NCBI GenBank assembly: GCA_008933995.1
Contig: WARS01000029.1
Span: forward strand, 16,739,131 to 16,803,130
Direction of reading: 5' to 3'
Source of the DNA: Datnioides undecimradiatus
Taxonomy: Eukaryota > Chordata > Actinopteri > Lobotiformes > Datnioididae
Length of the DNA stretch: 64,000 bases
The notes beneath the pieces are model-generated. The model was given only the letters and a program-made list of their open reading frames with translations, had not been told where the DNA came from and made no database searches. Positions 36,401-48,358 of the stretch are shown in pieces. Made by a program: the position numbers and the translations under genes. The first letter of the stretch is position 1. Every line of letters starts with the position of its first letter.

Positions 36401-36978
36401 GGCACTAATTACTGTAGCATTTTGACAGCTGAGTATGGTGGTTAGCTTCAGGTTAGCTACTGATAACCCTTGTGTGGGAATAACCAGGAGAGTTGGTTTA
36501 AATCACATCTGTTGAGAGCCTTTTTTGCATATGGGGTGGAAGAGTGGAAGAATGATTAAACAAAATATGAAGCCTCCCAAAATGTAAAATTAACCTCCAC
36601 TGCACCTCAAATGTGTCTGTGTCAGTAAACCTTTCTGTTACTTTTTACTCTGTTGTACTTTCCTGTCGCCTCTTTGTGTAATTTCGGTACTTGTATTTAA
36701 TGGATTCTTTAAGGTTTGGATTGGCTAAATAAATCCCTGCCTTTGCTAAATCCCTGCGTTTTCAGCATTCAGTTTAACCATCCCCCTCCTCCGGCTTCAC
36801 CAGTGCTGGTTGGATGAGGAACAACAATAGGATAATGGTTAGCTATTGATCTGCCTTCAAAGAGCTGTGAGGGCTGAATGTGTTGTGCCATGACTTCTCC
36901 TCAGCATCTAGTGGCTCTCCCTTCTCTCTCCTCCACTCTGAGCCCCATTGCACTGCTGGGTACAGGTTGCTGCAATTG

Positions 36979-36992
36979 ACAGCAGGGGGCAC
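36979..36992 (+). promoter_or_regulatory. CTCF-like motif, imperfect
   Basis: ACAGCAGGGGGCAC fits the CTCF core (CCASYAGRKGGCRS) except for the first C. It sits 45 bp before the CTG/CAG repeat. Binding is only inferred. Confidence 0.3.
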
Positions 36993-37034
36993 TGTTGCTC
37001 TGCCAGCACAAGAAGTGCTAGGGAGGGAGAGGTG

Positions 37035-37091
<57 letters not shown>
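37035..37091 (-). repeat. CAG trinucleotide repeat (CTG on plus strand)
   Basis: Nineteen near-continuous triplets, of which about 11 (37057-37090) are pure. Read in the onecut3 sense they are CAG. The repeat is about 1.1 kb past the onecut3 stop, so if the 3' UTR is long it is transcribed as CAG RNA. The poly-Ala, poly-Gln and poly-Cys frames over it are repeat translations and are not genes. Confidence 0.9.
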
Positions 37092-37093
<2 letters not shown>

Positions 37094-38216
37094 TGAGGCC
37101 TTTGTGTCCCCATCTCCAGTGGGTTCCATGTGCTCCTCTTACACTCTGCTTTTCATATGCAGCTGTAATGTAGTTGGCTGGATGCCCGAGCGTGTTGTTG
37201 TCGCTTGGTTCTCAGTTATTGATCATAGGAAAAGCTCCCAGCAGAACAAAGAGCATGTCCAGACATCTCGCCCGCCTCTCCTGTTGGTCAGTGAAACACA
37301 GACTCGAAGCTCAGGCTCAGAGTAACAATGACACGTCTCCCTACAGGCCTCCAACATCTGTGCAAAAATATAGACCTGGGCCTGGAAGACCTGAGTATCT
37401 GCTGCCGAGCGTCTTGAGTTTCACCTTCAGGAGGGGTCAAGGCCCCGCTCTCTCTGTCTGCATCGATTCATTTTTCAATTCATTAGTTTGCCGTATGATC
37501 AGGCTGAGCTGCTCTCTGAAATGGCTGGCCATCAGGGAATACCTTTGGCCGAGGAATGAAGGAGACTACAGGAGGAGGGGGAGGTAGAGGCGGAGAACTG
37601 GAAAGCCTTGTTGTTTTTTTCATAGGCTGCGTTGTTTTCTTTATGACGGCCTTGTGTGTGCAGGATGGGGCTTGGATAATAAGGCTATGTGCTGTTCCGT
37701 TGTCAGATTTATTGCCGTTCTTTTCGCCCTTGTTGCTTCCTTGTGCCGGCGTAGAGGGGATGAAAGAGAGACTAAAGAGGCAGACACAAAGGAGGTGAGT
37801 AGGGAGAGAAAGTAGAATCAGTGGCTACTTGGTTGGTGGTGGAGGCCGGCATATATGTCTGGTACCGTCCAACAAAAACATCAAATCTTTGGTGTCTCTT
37901 TACTTTGTCAGATGCCATAAAAATGATTTTCTTTCAAAAAAGACAGAATCAATGATTGTCCTTATGTGAGTAATGCAGAGTGGACCTGACTTCACTATTC
38001 ACCTTTTTAGATTATGCTTGTTTCAGGTGATCGCTTGAATATCTGACTGACAAAAAAGATGATTGCATGGCACAAAGGATTCTTTTTCCAGGCAGAGGAC
38101 ACATTCAGATGGTCCAGGCCAGGTGGCATTGTTATAGATAGGTTTCACAGCCAATTCTCCATGTTGCCTGTTGTTCCAACCTGGTTCCCTGGCCCTCTGA
38201 AGGTCCTCGCCTCCTC

Positions 38217-38509
38217 TCAGGCCTTGGAGAAGGTGGTTGCGGATGTGCCCGGCTGCCCGGGACTGGCACCGTGGTCATCGTGCCAGCGGTCCACACAGCG
38301 GCGTCGTGCATTCATAAAGAAGTTGCTGACGGTGCTAAGCTCCAGGCCAAGCTGCTGGGAGATGGTGATCTGCATTTCCTTGGATGGACGCTTGTTCTCC
38401 TTGAAGATGGCGATGAGTGTGCGGCGCTGCAGGTCAGTGAAGACCAGACGTTGTTTCTTGGGCGCCGTGTTGCGGTCCTTGTGTTGCTCCTGTTCTTTGC
38501 GCTTGCAGG
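38217..38509 (-). other. onecut3: onecut3 exon 2: homeodomain and C terminus
   Basis: The acceptor (CCACACCAAG) follows a pyrimidine-rich stretch. The first two bases complete an Ala codon begun in exon 1, giving the invariant LRLAACKRKEQEQ junction of all ONECUT proteins. The exon encodes the linker, the homeodomain and a short tail ending ATTFSKA, with TGA at 38217-38219. Confidence 0.93.
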
Positions 38510-39097
38510 CTTGGTGTGGATGGCAGCGGTGGGAGGGATGGGGATGAGAGTGGGAGGCAAAGAGGGGAAAGAAAACACAAAGCAAGGTAAATATACAAAA
38601 GTGACTTATTTTCATGACTGAATAACAAAGACAGAAAGTGGAGGGAAGTAAAGTAACTAAATGTATCATTAGCCAATACTTAAACACATAAAAACTAGTT
38701 TATACACCAGCAGAGATTCTACAGCTCCATCTCTATTGCCATATTAAAGTTGATTTAAAGCTAATCCATGCCTCCTGCCCAGTGGGAATATTCCTTCCAT
38801 CCTGCAGAGTGCAGACAGGGAGCCAGCCTGCGGTGAGAGAAAGATGGGGTGAGGAGAGGGGGGTCGGGGGAGGAGGTGGGACTGGCTGTTGCCTGCTAGC
38901 TGGAGACACTGCTGTTTGATTCAATATTAATGCAGTTTGAGTCGCAATGGGGGACTGAGTGACTGTTGCACAAAAGTAAGCATTTTGTGTGTGTGTGTGT
39001 GTGTGTGGAAATGAGAGATAGAGGAGGGGCAGACACAGGGAAAGAAAAGGTTGGAGAGGAGAGAAAAGAACAGAAAAGGTGGAGGAGGAAGACAAAG

Positions 39098-39141
<44 letters not shown>

Positions 39142-42100
39142 GGAGCCAAAGAGAGGAGCTGAGAAGAAGAGGGAGGGGCCGGGAATGAAGGAGAAAGAGA
39201 GAGATATTGACCGACTTTGCTGTAGGAATTGGGGGGTTCTCTGTAGGGACTGAGGTCAGAATCCCCCCCCAGCAGGTCTACAGTCTGCTACTTCAAACAT
39301 AGCCCACTGGAGCCCACTCTATTGAGCTCTGAGAGGGTATTTATAACCCACTGCCCCCCCCCCATCCCCAAACACAAACACTCGAGAGGAGCATGCACCG
39401 GCTGCTATGAGCCCCTTCCCATACGCGGAGCAATTTTCAAAAGAAAACACACCAAGTGTACTCTTTTACGTTTGGGAGGGGGTCGGAGGGGGTGGTGGGG
39501 TTGGAGGCAGCGAACACAGAAATTAATAGTTAATAGAATGTTGTATTGTGGGTAAGTGTGTTGTAACTCAAAGTATTTGTAGGAGACGAGTGGGAAGCAG
39601 CAGACAGGTGCAGTGAGAAAAAAGGCAGAAACGGTGCCCAGAGATGATGTAGCAGGAGTTGTGTGTGTGTGTGTGTTTGTGTGGAAGGTTATGGCACCAC
39701 CTCTGCAGCCACATGTTCCCCTGCTGGCTGAGGATCGAAATCCTGCCTGAACGGACTGTGTGTCCCTCTCAGCTTCCCTACTGTCTCAATAAAACGAGAG
39801 CAAATTGGAGAGAGAAAGAGAGAGAAAGATGCCATCCCTGTGGGGTCTCCACCTGCTGCCGTTGGTATTGTTTGATACTTTCATACTCGCCTTCAATAAT
39901 GTCTCACTCTCACGCTGTGTGTGTGTGTGTGTGTGTGCGTGCATGTGTGTCTTGATGCATTTAAGAACACACTTTTTTATGCTCTACTTGCACGTGTGCA
40001 TGAGTGTGTGGATGTGTGTGTTTGAGGGGGAGGTTGTGATTATGCTGAAGAGGCTGGAGCCAAGCAGTGGCGCTGTGTGTCTAATTACAGTGGAACGGAG
40101 CCCATTGATCAGCCATTGCAGTCCAATCTGTTTACTACAGATGTCTAACCTGCACACAGGCCTATCCATCATGTTCATATTTCACATCAACACTGCAGCC
40201 ATACATGCATCACACGAACGCACACATGCTAATATACCACATACAAATTTGTCTAAATGCATGTTTGTAGATCCAGTGTGTCTGTTAACATATATAATGT
40301 TCTGATTTATTGCAGGACTAAGGGAAGTCATGACGATGGGGGAAAAACAGGAAGCTGATGTCTTTATTATTTGAACTTTAAGCTGAAATGATTCATAGTG
40401 AGCGCAGTCTCAGTAGGATGAGCAGGACAGACCATCAGAGCTTTAGTTTGAGCCTGATTAGGCCTGCAATCACAAAAGCATTTATTGCATCTATTTTTGA
40501 CTTTTCATGAAACATTGTTGCTCTAAATATAGTGTTATAACAAGAACTTGCATGTCTTCAAGTCCTTACAGCCACATACCAAGAAAGATGTTACCCCGCA
40601 TTTCCAGGGGTAAACATTAGCAGACCAGTTCATGTGATGGATTCATTAGAAAATAGATTTGTCAATATGAGAACTGCATGCGCAAAAAAACACATTCTGA
40701 GTCCAAGAAATGTTTATAATTAGTTTTAAAAAAATGCAGTTTGATCTGTTCTCACTACTCATTCAGGCATATATTAATCAACTGAATGACATCCAACTTT
40801 TGAGGAAAAACTAGATATTAGACTTTTTCCAATCATCATTCGCTGAGGTTTTCTCAAACACTCAACAGCAAGCTTTCAGCTAACATCTCCTGACGAGTAG
40901 TGTGAATTGTTTAGCTCATATAGCCACCTATAAAACAGACACTGACCTGATTAAATTGTCAAATACTTTACATAGTGTTTCAATGTTGATACAATACTGT
41001 GTTTTTTTTAATCATAAAAGTTTTATTATGTTTTCCATTTTTCCAGAGGAGATTAAATCAACTGGTCTGTGGTCAAATTGTTCTCCTGAATGTTAAAAAA
41101 AAGGACTTTAACATTTATAATGTGTTGTTCCTAGGCAAAATGAATCCACACTCTAGTCTGTTTGCTCATCTATAGTGACCATGACGTTTAACCAGTGTAT
41201 TAACCAATGTATTTACCTCACATCTTTACATCCACATCCAAGAAGTAAAACTACCCCAACAAATCACAAAAACTTTAGTAAGTAAAACACAGTCATAAAG
41301 TTGCTGGGAATGTGCAGCCTTGATGGGGGACTGACTGTTTTCAAACCGTTTCTTCAACAACAAAGCAAGTTGAACATTTATCATTTCCCGAATAAAACCA
41401 ATTCATGTTAACTTGTCAGTTTTAACTTTATGGTTGCAAACACAAAGATTACAAAATCAAATGTCCACATGTGAGGATTCCCTACTTTTCCCAGATTTGG
41501 GGCAACTTGCACTGCATCAGCTCCCCACTGACCACAGACAACTACCACATCTACTCAGCGGCGATGTGCCATCCCCTGTGGCTTTAACCTGTGTGGACAA
41601 GGATTCATTTCCCAGCAGGACGACAAGCCTGAACATGCAGTCAAGGCCTGTTTGAAGCCAGAGGATGAGCAACAAGCACTGCTTTTACCTCCACAGTCAC
41701 CAGACCTCAACCTCACTGAACATCTCAGGAACATCAGACCCTCAGATCTCCTCCATGGGATGCTCTAAAGCATTCTATGATTATTACAAAAGGTGAAACT
41801 ACTAAATGTTTAAGGCATTTTAAGGTTTTTTGTTTTCAAGTATATATAGTTGTTTTTTTTTTTACTTGTATGACAAATGTCTATCTAAAATATTACTTAT
41901 TTACAAATGTGTTAGAGTACAGTAACTGATGCCACAGCATGTTCTCTGTCAGACCATGCTTTTACAATAACCTGCCCTGTCTTTCTTGCTAGAGAACTGC
42001 AGTTAATATTGTCATCAATATAGATTTATTGCTATCTCAATATCGAAGTCCATGCTGAGTTTCCATTTATTTTACGCAGCTTTCAGTTGGCTGGAATACG

Positions 42101-45100
42101 TTTACCTCCCGTCAGTGTGTGACCTTTGCCATCTGTGATTTATCAAGATGTGTGACCTTGCACAGGTATGCATTTGATCTCACACTCTTACTTACACACA
42201 ACATGTTTGATTTTGCATAATTAGACTGTTTTTCTTAAAAATTAAATGAATCAAAACGTTGATTAGAGGTGCAACCATTCTGGATTATTTGAACTTTCAT
42301 AGTAAAGAACATTTTACTTTTTGCAAATACTGTTGCTATCACTGTGTATTTTCAGGCAGTAAGATCAACAACGATCTATCTAATTACAGAGAGAAGCTTC
42401 TTCCAAAATCCATGAATTGAGTTGTTTCGAAGGAGCCAAGAAATCTGAGGGGTAAGTACCTGGTGAAACAAACAGTGGTTTGGTATTTCTAATTATATTT
42501 TTCGTACTCTGTTTAACTAAATTAACTTAAAGAGGGGGAAAATGACTTGATATTCATAAATTCTGTCTTTCTTTTTTTTAAACAATAAGCACACAAACAG
42601 TGAGCCAGTGTTTCTGTCTTAATGTGCCTACACGACTAGCTCAGAGTGTCCCAGCTTCTCTCACCACCTCTCTCCACCGGCGAGTCACGTACTGCCACCT
42701 CATCGACCGCTTGCTTTGTGCCGTTTCGGTCGGCAGGTGTCGCTCTCGCCGTGGCCCGGCTGCACGGGGCGCCATAGTGCGCTGCCTTTGCTACAGGCGC
42801 TGGATTTAGTAATCAATATCGATCGATCGGTGAGGAAGGGGGCCCTGATTACTGAACCAAGCTCAGCGTAGAAAAGAAAAAAAAATCGATCATTGCAGCT
42901 TTTAGAGCTACAGTAGGCACCGAGCAGAGAGACGGACATAAACTCATGCACAAAGAGCAACCGGACAAGAGCAGAAATCCCGGTGTTTTCTGAGGTGTGC
43001 ACCTGCTGCTGCCACACGGGCGGAGAGAAATGTGATTTCTATTACCCGCTATACGGAGCTGTGAACGAGACGCTGACCTACTTTGAATAGATCCCTTAGA
43101 CTCTTTACAAACCATGCAACGGCTATACGCTCGTCTTGAATTTCGTTTTTTCACTTACTAGTTTTACATTTTCGTTTGCTATAATATTGTAATATTAGTC
43201 CCCATGAATACAAAGCAGACGCCCAGTTAATCTCCATGAATGTCAAGTCAAGGGCCTCCTGGATCGACTTTAAGGGCCGCGCAGTCTTTTTCTCTTAAAC
43301 TATCAAATTCCTTAATGAGTGATTTTTCAACTTATCCTTTCTGCTCGGGTGAAAACGGTCTAACTCGGCCCTATTTCTCCTCCACTGATGACATTAATAT
43401 TCTTTGCTTCACGACAAACCAAGCGAGGTTAAGAGAAAGGCCCTGGGTGTTCAATATCGATCGATAGATTCGTGAATAATTCGTGTGTGAAATTCAGTTC
43501 GTCCAATTAATTATGCCTCGGAGGTGGGGGGGTGGTTGGGTGGTGGAGTTGGTTAGGGCCAGGCCTGGAGAGGAGATTCATGACGGGGTGGAGACGCGGA
43601 AACACACCAGGAGGGATGCGTGATGATCCGGTTTTCTTTTTATGGGCTAAAAATCCGAGAGAGGTTTGTAAAAGAGGAAGAATATGAAAGTATGATCACC
43701 ACCTTGTCTGTGTGTGTGTGTGTTCCTCACAGCTGTCTCAGGCCTCCTCTGTCCCTGCAGGTGTGAGTCCATCTTCGGCATTAATCATTTATTGATCATC
43801 ACTGCCCTTCCTGCTCATAATGAGAAAGTCAAACGGCCTAATATTGCGCCTGTAGTGGTTTATGAAACCATGATTACACATCTGCATCTGAAATTATTCC
43901 TGCTCCCCGCTCTCCAAACTCTCCTCCCGCTTTGCAATGCACTCCTGGAGCCCCGTGTGTAAAGCGAACGGGGGTCAACGTCTGCTGATTTAATTAATTT
44001 ACCAATAAACATGTTTACCGGTTACGGTTCGGCGCGTTTATCCACACGCACACACGCACGCGCACACACACTGCAGCGCGTTTATTGTTGGAAAGCAGTT
44101 CTGTCCTCACCAATAATCTAAGCGGGGCCGGTTTGCTTGTAGTTGCACTCTTCTCCAGATTGTAAGAAGCATGATTGGGCAATTTGATGTTTGGGCTATT
44201 TATTAAGTAACGTCTGTGCTGTTTCTCATGGGCTGTTGCCCTGAAGATTGATAGCAGCGTGTGTATCTGCGCGGCCCTTCTCTGTATACTGTGGCATTTA
44301 TTTCATTCTGGCTGCAGGGCAGTGCCAAGCTCTCCCTCTCTTTCTCCCTCTCCCTTCCTCGCCAAAACACTTCCAGCTCAATACTCAATAATGTAATGAG
44401 TGAGAATTGGTGTTAATATACTGATAAAGCGACACAATTTGTTTGTTTGCCTTCTTCCGCGACTGAGCTGCGAGGCATTTCTTCTCCAGCACTTCAATAA
44501 CACTCAACCTGAACTCAGTTACACCCTGAACCAGTTCGCCCACATCCCGCCTCAGCTAAGTCTCAGCCTGGCTGCCTGCAACATTTTTACTTTCACCTTT
44601 TGATCATCTGCACCGGAATTTACATTTAGATTTTGTTAAACATATATATTCATATATGTTAAAAAAAAAAAAGAAAAGGCTGTAATTTTGATGCACTCTC
44701 AGACAGTTTGAGATGCACAAAATGAACATCATAAATATAATTTTATTCACCTCTTTTCACACCAACGTGTTAATGGCAACCCGGTGGTAAACCTAAGAAA
44801 TTGCATAGTGCTAAAAAAGAAAATCAATAATCAGTAAAGGCTGCTCCCTGTGATGATCACGCTCCTTATGAGGTTTTAGATAATTAAATGCAGTGAGCCA
44901 TTGAGAGAACCGTATGACTGAAATTTAACGTGCATTATTATTATTATCATTTGCCAGCTTAATAGCAGCCTTTGTCTGCATGTGTCACTTATTTGTAGGA
45001 GTGGCCCCATTGTTAGACTGATACTCTTATCTGCGATTATCATTGATTTTATTCATAATTGCTTTGACCAGTTATGCGTGATATAGCGGTAACGGTAATG

Positions 45101-46799
45101 ATGCTTTATTTTGTGGGGACAGGCGGGCCTACGGTTTCATTTCCCACAGACAACAGGTGTGGGCCCGCTGCTTGTGTTTTTCTGTCATTTATGAATTTAT
45201 TATAGGAGGACTTTTTAGAAAATTATGCTCGAATTGGATTCTGATGGCACCGGCTGAGTGTGCATGGAATTTTAAATAAATAAAATGGAAAAAAAGAATA
45301 ATACTCACATAACTTTTTTTAAAAAAACCCTCAATAAATAAACAATTTAATCGCTCTAAAATTCAATGCAGCTCATAAACAATTAATTAAAATCAATTAA
45401 AATTTAAAGTCCTGACCCCTGCTTGTGCTGAGGGTTTGGTTTTTTTTGGATAGTGTGCATGAGCGGAGGGTGGAGGGGCTCTCTGGCCGGGCACTAGTCC
45501 CTCCTGTCCGGGGTGCATGCAGGTATGTAACCGTTGTCAGGACTCAAACCCCCACTAGGCTTCTTCTCGTTTGCCAAACAGAGTTTTCGCACTTTTTAAA
45601 GCTGTGTAAGTCTGCCAGTGGCTCATTTAGACTAAAACACGTTGAAAACAAACAGAAAGGAGGAAGATTTTTTTTTTTTTTAAAGCAGCAAATTGACTTT
45701 TCTTTTCTTGTGAGTATTTCTCACAATTTACACAAAATACATTTACACCACAAATGTCGAGGTGTAAAGATTTATCAGAGTTACGTCGCAGGCTTTCATC
45801 GAAACGTGTTCATATTCTTGAAATGTCAGCTGTCACTCCTCTGCTAATTTCTTATTTGTCGCAGGAGAATCAGCCAAACTGATCTGCAGTCAGAAGATAC
45901 TGTTTACTCTCTACGGGGAGACAGACAGGTTTTCAATATGCAGGAATTTTCCAGATTCAATTCAATACAGTCCTCACTCAATCATGTGAAGACAGAGTCA
46001 ACAGATACATTTCTAAACCAACCCTTATTGCGTCGACATAATTGCATTTATATGGTCTATTTCCCCAATGCTAAACAAAGCATATTAGACTGAAGTGTGT
46101 TTATGATTCTGTAGCACGTTAGTCTCTTTTACTTTAGGGTTATTTTCATTTGTGTTTATTTTGAAAGCTATTTTCTCGAAGGGCCATTTGTTGAATTTTG
46201 CAAGTTAGTTTAAAAATCGTTTTACTGCCCAGAGGATTTATATAGGCGCTCTGTATCCGTTTTATTTATTTATCTATTAATTTATTTTTAAAAGATTGTT
46301 CCAGATAATCGTGGTAATTAATTAGTGCGCCACATATACAAATAATGACAACAAAGTCTGTTGTAGTACAGACCAACATTACGTAAATAATGGCTACTAA
46401 TTTTAGATTATATATTTGATTGAAATCTCATTTTTAAACTGCAGTAAGTAATTGTTTTCAACCAAAAAGAAAAATCAACACACACACACACACACACACA
46501 CACACCTTGCAGTGTATTTTTTCTAAACATTTAAAATCCCGAATAACTAAAGAAACAGTCAAGTCAGCGTTTTTATATCGGCTCAGTAACGCATCAAATT
46601 AAACAAATTATTAATTGCAGAATAACCCGCAGCATGTTCGTTATATTTAATAACATGTAATATAAAGGCTGTGCGCGCTGACATCGATTCATTCATCAAT
46701 TGATTTCACAGTCGTTTTGTTCCTTTGTTGATCTGTGTGGGGTTGCCCAACCGGAGTTTCGGGTTGCATCTGTGGGTACGATAAGCTGTGCGTGCGAGC

Positions 46800-46857
<58 letters not shown>

Positions 46858-48311
46858 GGTTTTGTTGTGATCGACCCTGTAGAACGACTTACAGGGGTTC
46901 CGTACAAACCATCTGTAGGCTCTCATTTCAAAGGGGGCCCGGTGAGCTCTTTACCTGCTGTTTTGGTTTCCACGTGACTCCGGTGGATATTAATCCGTGA
47001 ATTCAAAGAGTGACTAAACGACTGTAACTTAACCTTTACTGTCTCAAAAATGTCTATTTGAAGACCACATCTTACTGTGTTTTGACTGTTTTCAAAATCA
47101 TATACGAGTAAAGCAAATTTGCAAAGAACGGCTTTGTTGCATAAAGAAATGATATTGTTTTTCTTTTTAACCCAAAACATTGCCACTTTTTTTTTTTAAA
47201 TGAAGAAATAAGTGTAATAATCTGTCTTCATATACAGAGATCTTCACCTCAGTTTAAGAGATTTCTTGCTTTTATAGAAATCTTACAGTGTTCAATTGGA
47301 TTCGTGCCTGCTTTTCTCTTTAATTGCGTGGACAATGTCCTTGCCTTGTATTCTTAGGCGGCGCATTAAACAAGCCATTATCGGGCCTTTAATAACCGAT
47401 GGCCTGTCAGGGCTTCAGATAAGCGACCAGTGTGCAGGACACATCGCTGTCTCGCCACTGGACACCGATTTATAACAACACCTCTTTTTAAAAAAGTACT
47501 TATTTCCCATATTGTCTGATTTATGTGACCGACGGTTACCTGAATGTTGAAACCTGGGGTAACTGTTTGCTCAGTAAAAATAGAAAGTTGGTAGATTCAT
47601 CAATGTGTGTGTAGTATTTCGTAACCGTCAGTGGTTCAAAAGACACTGTATTACGCTGAATGAGTTGCAGATAACACAGTGGTACTTGTGCATGCGCGCA
47701 GGACGCACGGAGACAGACCCAGTTTTTTGGGGGCATCCCGGCGTTACATAACAGCGGGCTGTGCTCCACTCACATGGCGCTGATGTGCTCCGGTCAACAT
47801 TTTAATTGCACAACAGCCTGCTCTTTGGAACCGTCATCTACTTTGGGCTTTTATGTAAACCACTGCAGATTGTGGCAGGTCAAAAGCCACCACAGTATGA
47901 TTTGTTTGTTCATGAGGCGCCTTCACACACAGACACCGACTCTGCGTTCAGCCCACACTGTAAAAATCCTATTTTCTTGTGCAGGTGTTTGACCGTAGAG
48001 CTCAGGGACGAATGGCATTTAATTATGATTATTTTAAATTTGGACCCTTTTTTTTGTATTTTCGCCTAGAAAAGGAGGGGGGTACCATTAACCCTTTGAT
48101 GCTAGCCGCGTGCATTCAGTCGACTCTGCCAGCAATTTGATTTAAAGGTCATTCTCTCCTATCGATCCGGTTTGGCGAGGGGGCGACGGAGTAGCGTAGG
48201 AATTGATCATCTAAAATAGAAGAGACGGTATTCGAGACTGTACAGAGTCCAGACCTCTACTGCATTTATAATTGCTAAGCACGCACCCCGTGTGAATTGG
48301 AACGAGGTGTA

Positions 48312-48358
<47 letters not shown>

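Larger units (their letters stand above)
31200..38216. other. space between convergent genes; probably includes the onecut3 3' UTR
   Basis: No ORF here looks like a gene; even the 188-codon minus frame at 33095-33661 has no domain and is interrupted by low complexity. The region holds a possible alternative last exon (32921-33022, plus), two CTCF-like near-matches (33416-33429 and 36979-36992), two ATCGAT hexamers (35415, 37462) and a CAG/CTG repeat (37035-37091). Human ONECUT genes have very long 3' UTRs, so much of this may be onecut3 3' UTR on the minus strand; several minus-strand AATAAA hexamers (for example near 31425 and 31435) could end it. Confidence 0.4.

Noticed and set aside
36843-37325. 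Poly-Ala, poly-Gln and poly-Cys frames
   Set aside because: All are the six-frame shadow of the CTG/CAG repeat; no flanking domain or splice context.
45425-45847. 140-codon plus-strand frame in the onecut3 intron
   Set aside because: No domain, contains a poly-Phe stretch from a T run, and no supporting splice sites were evident.
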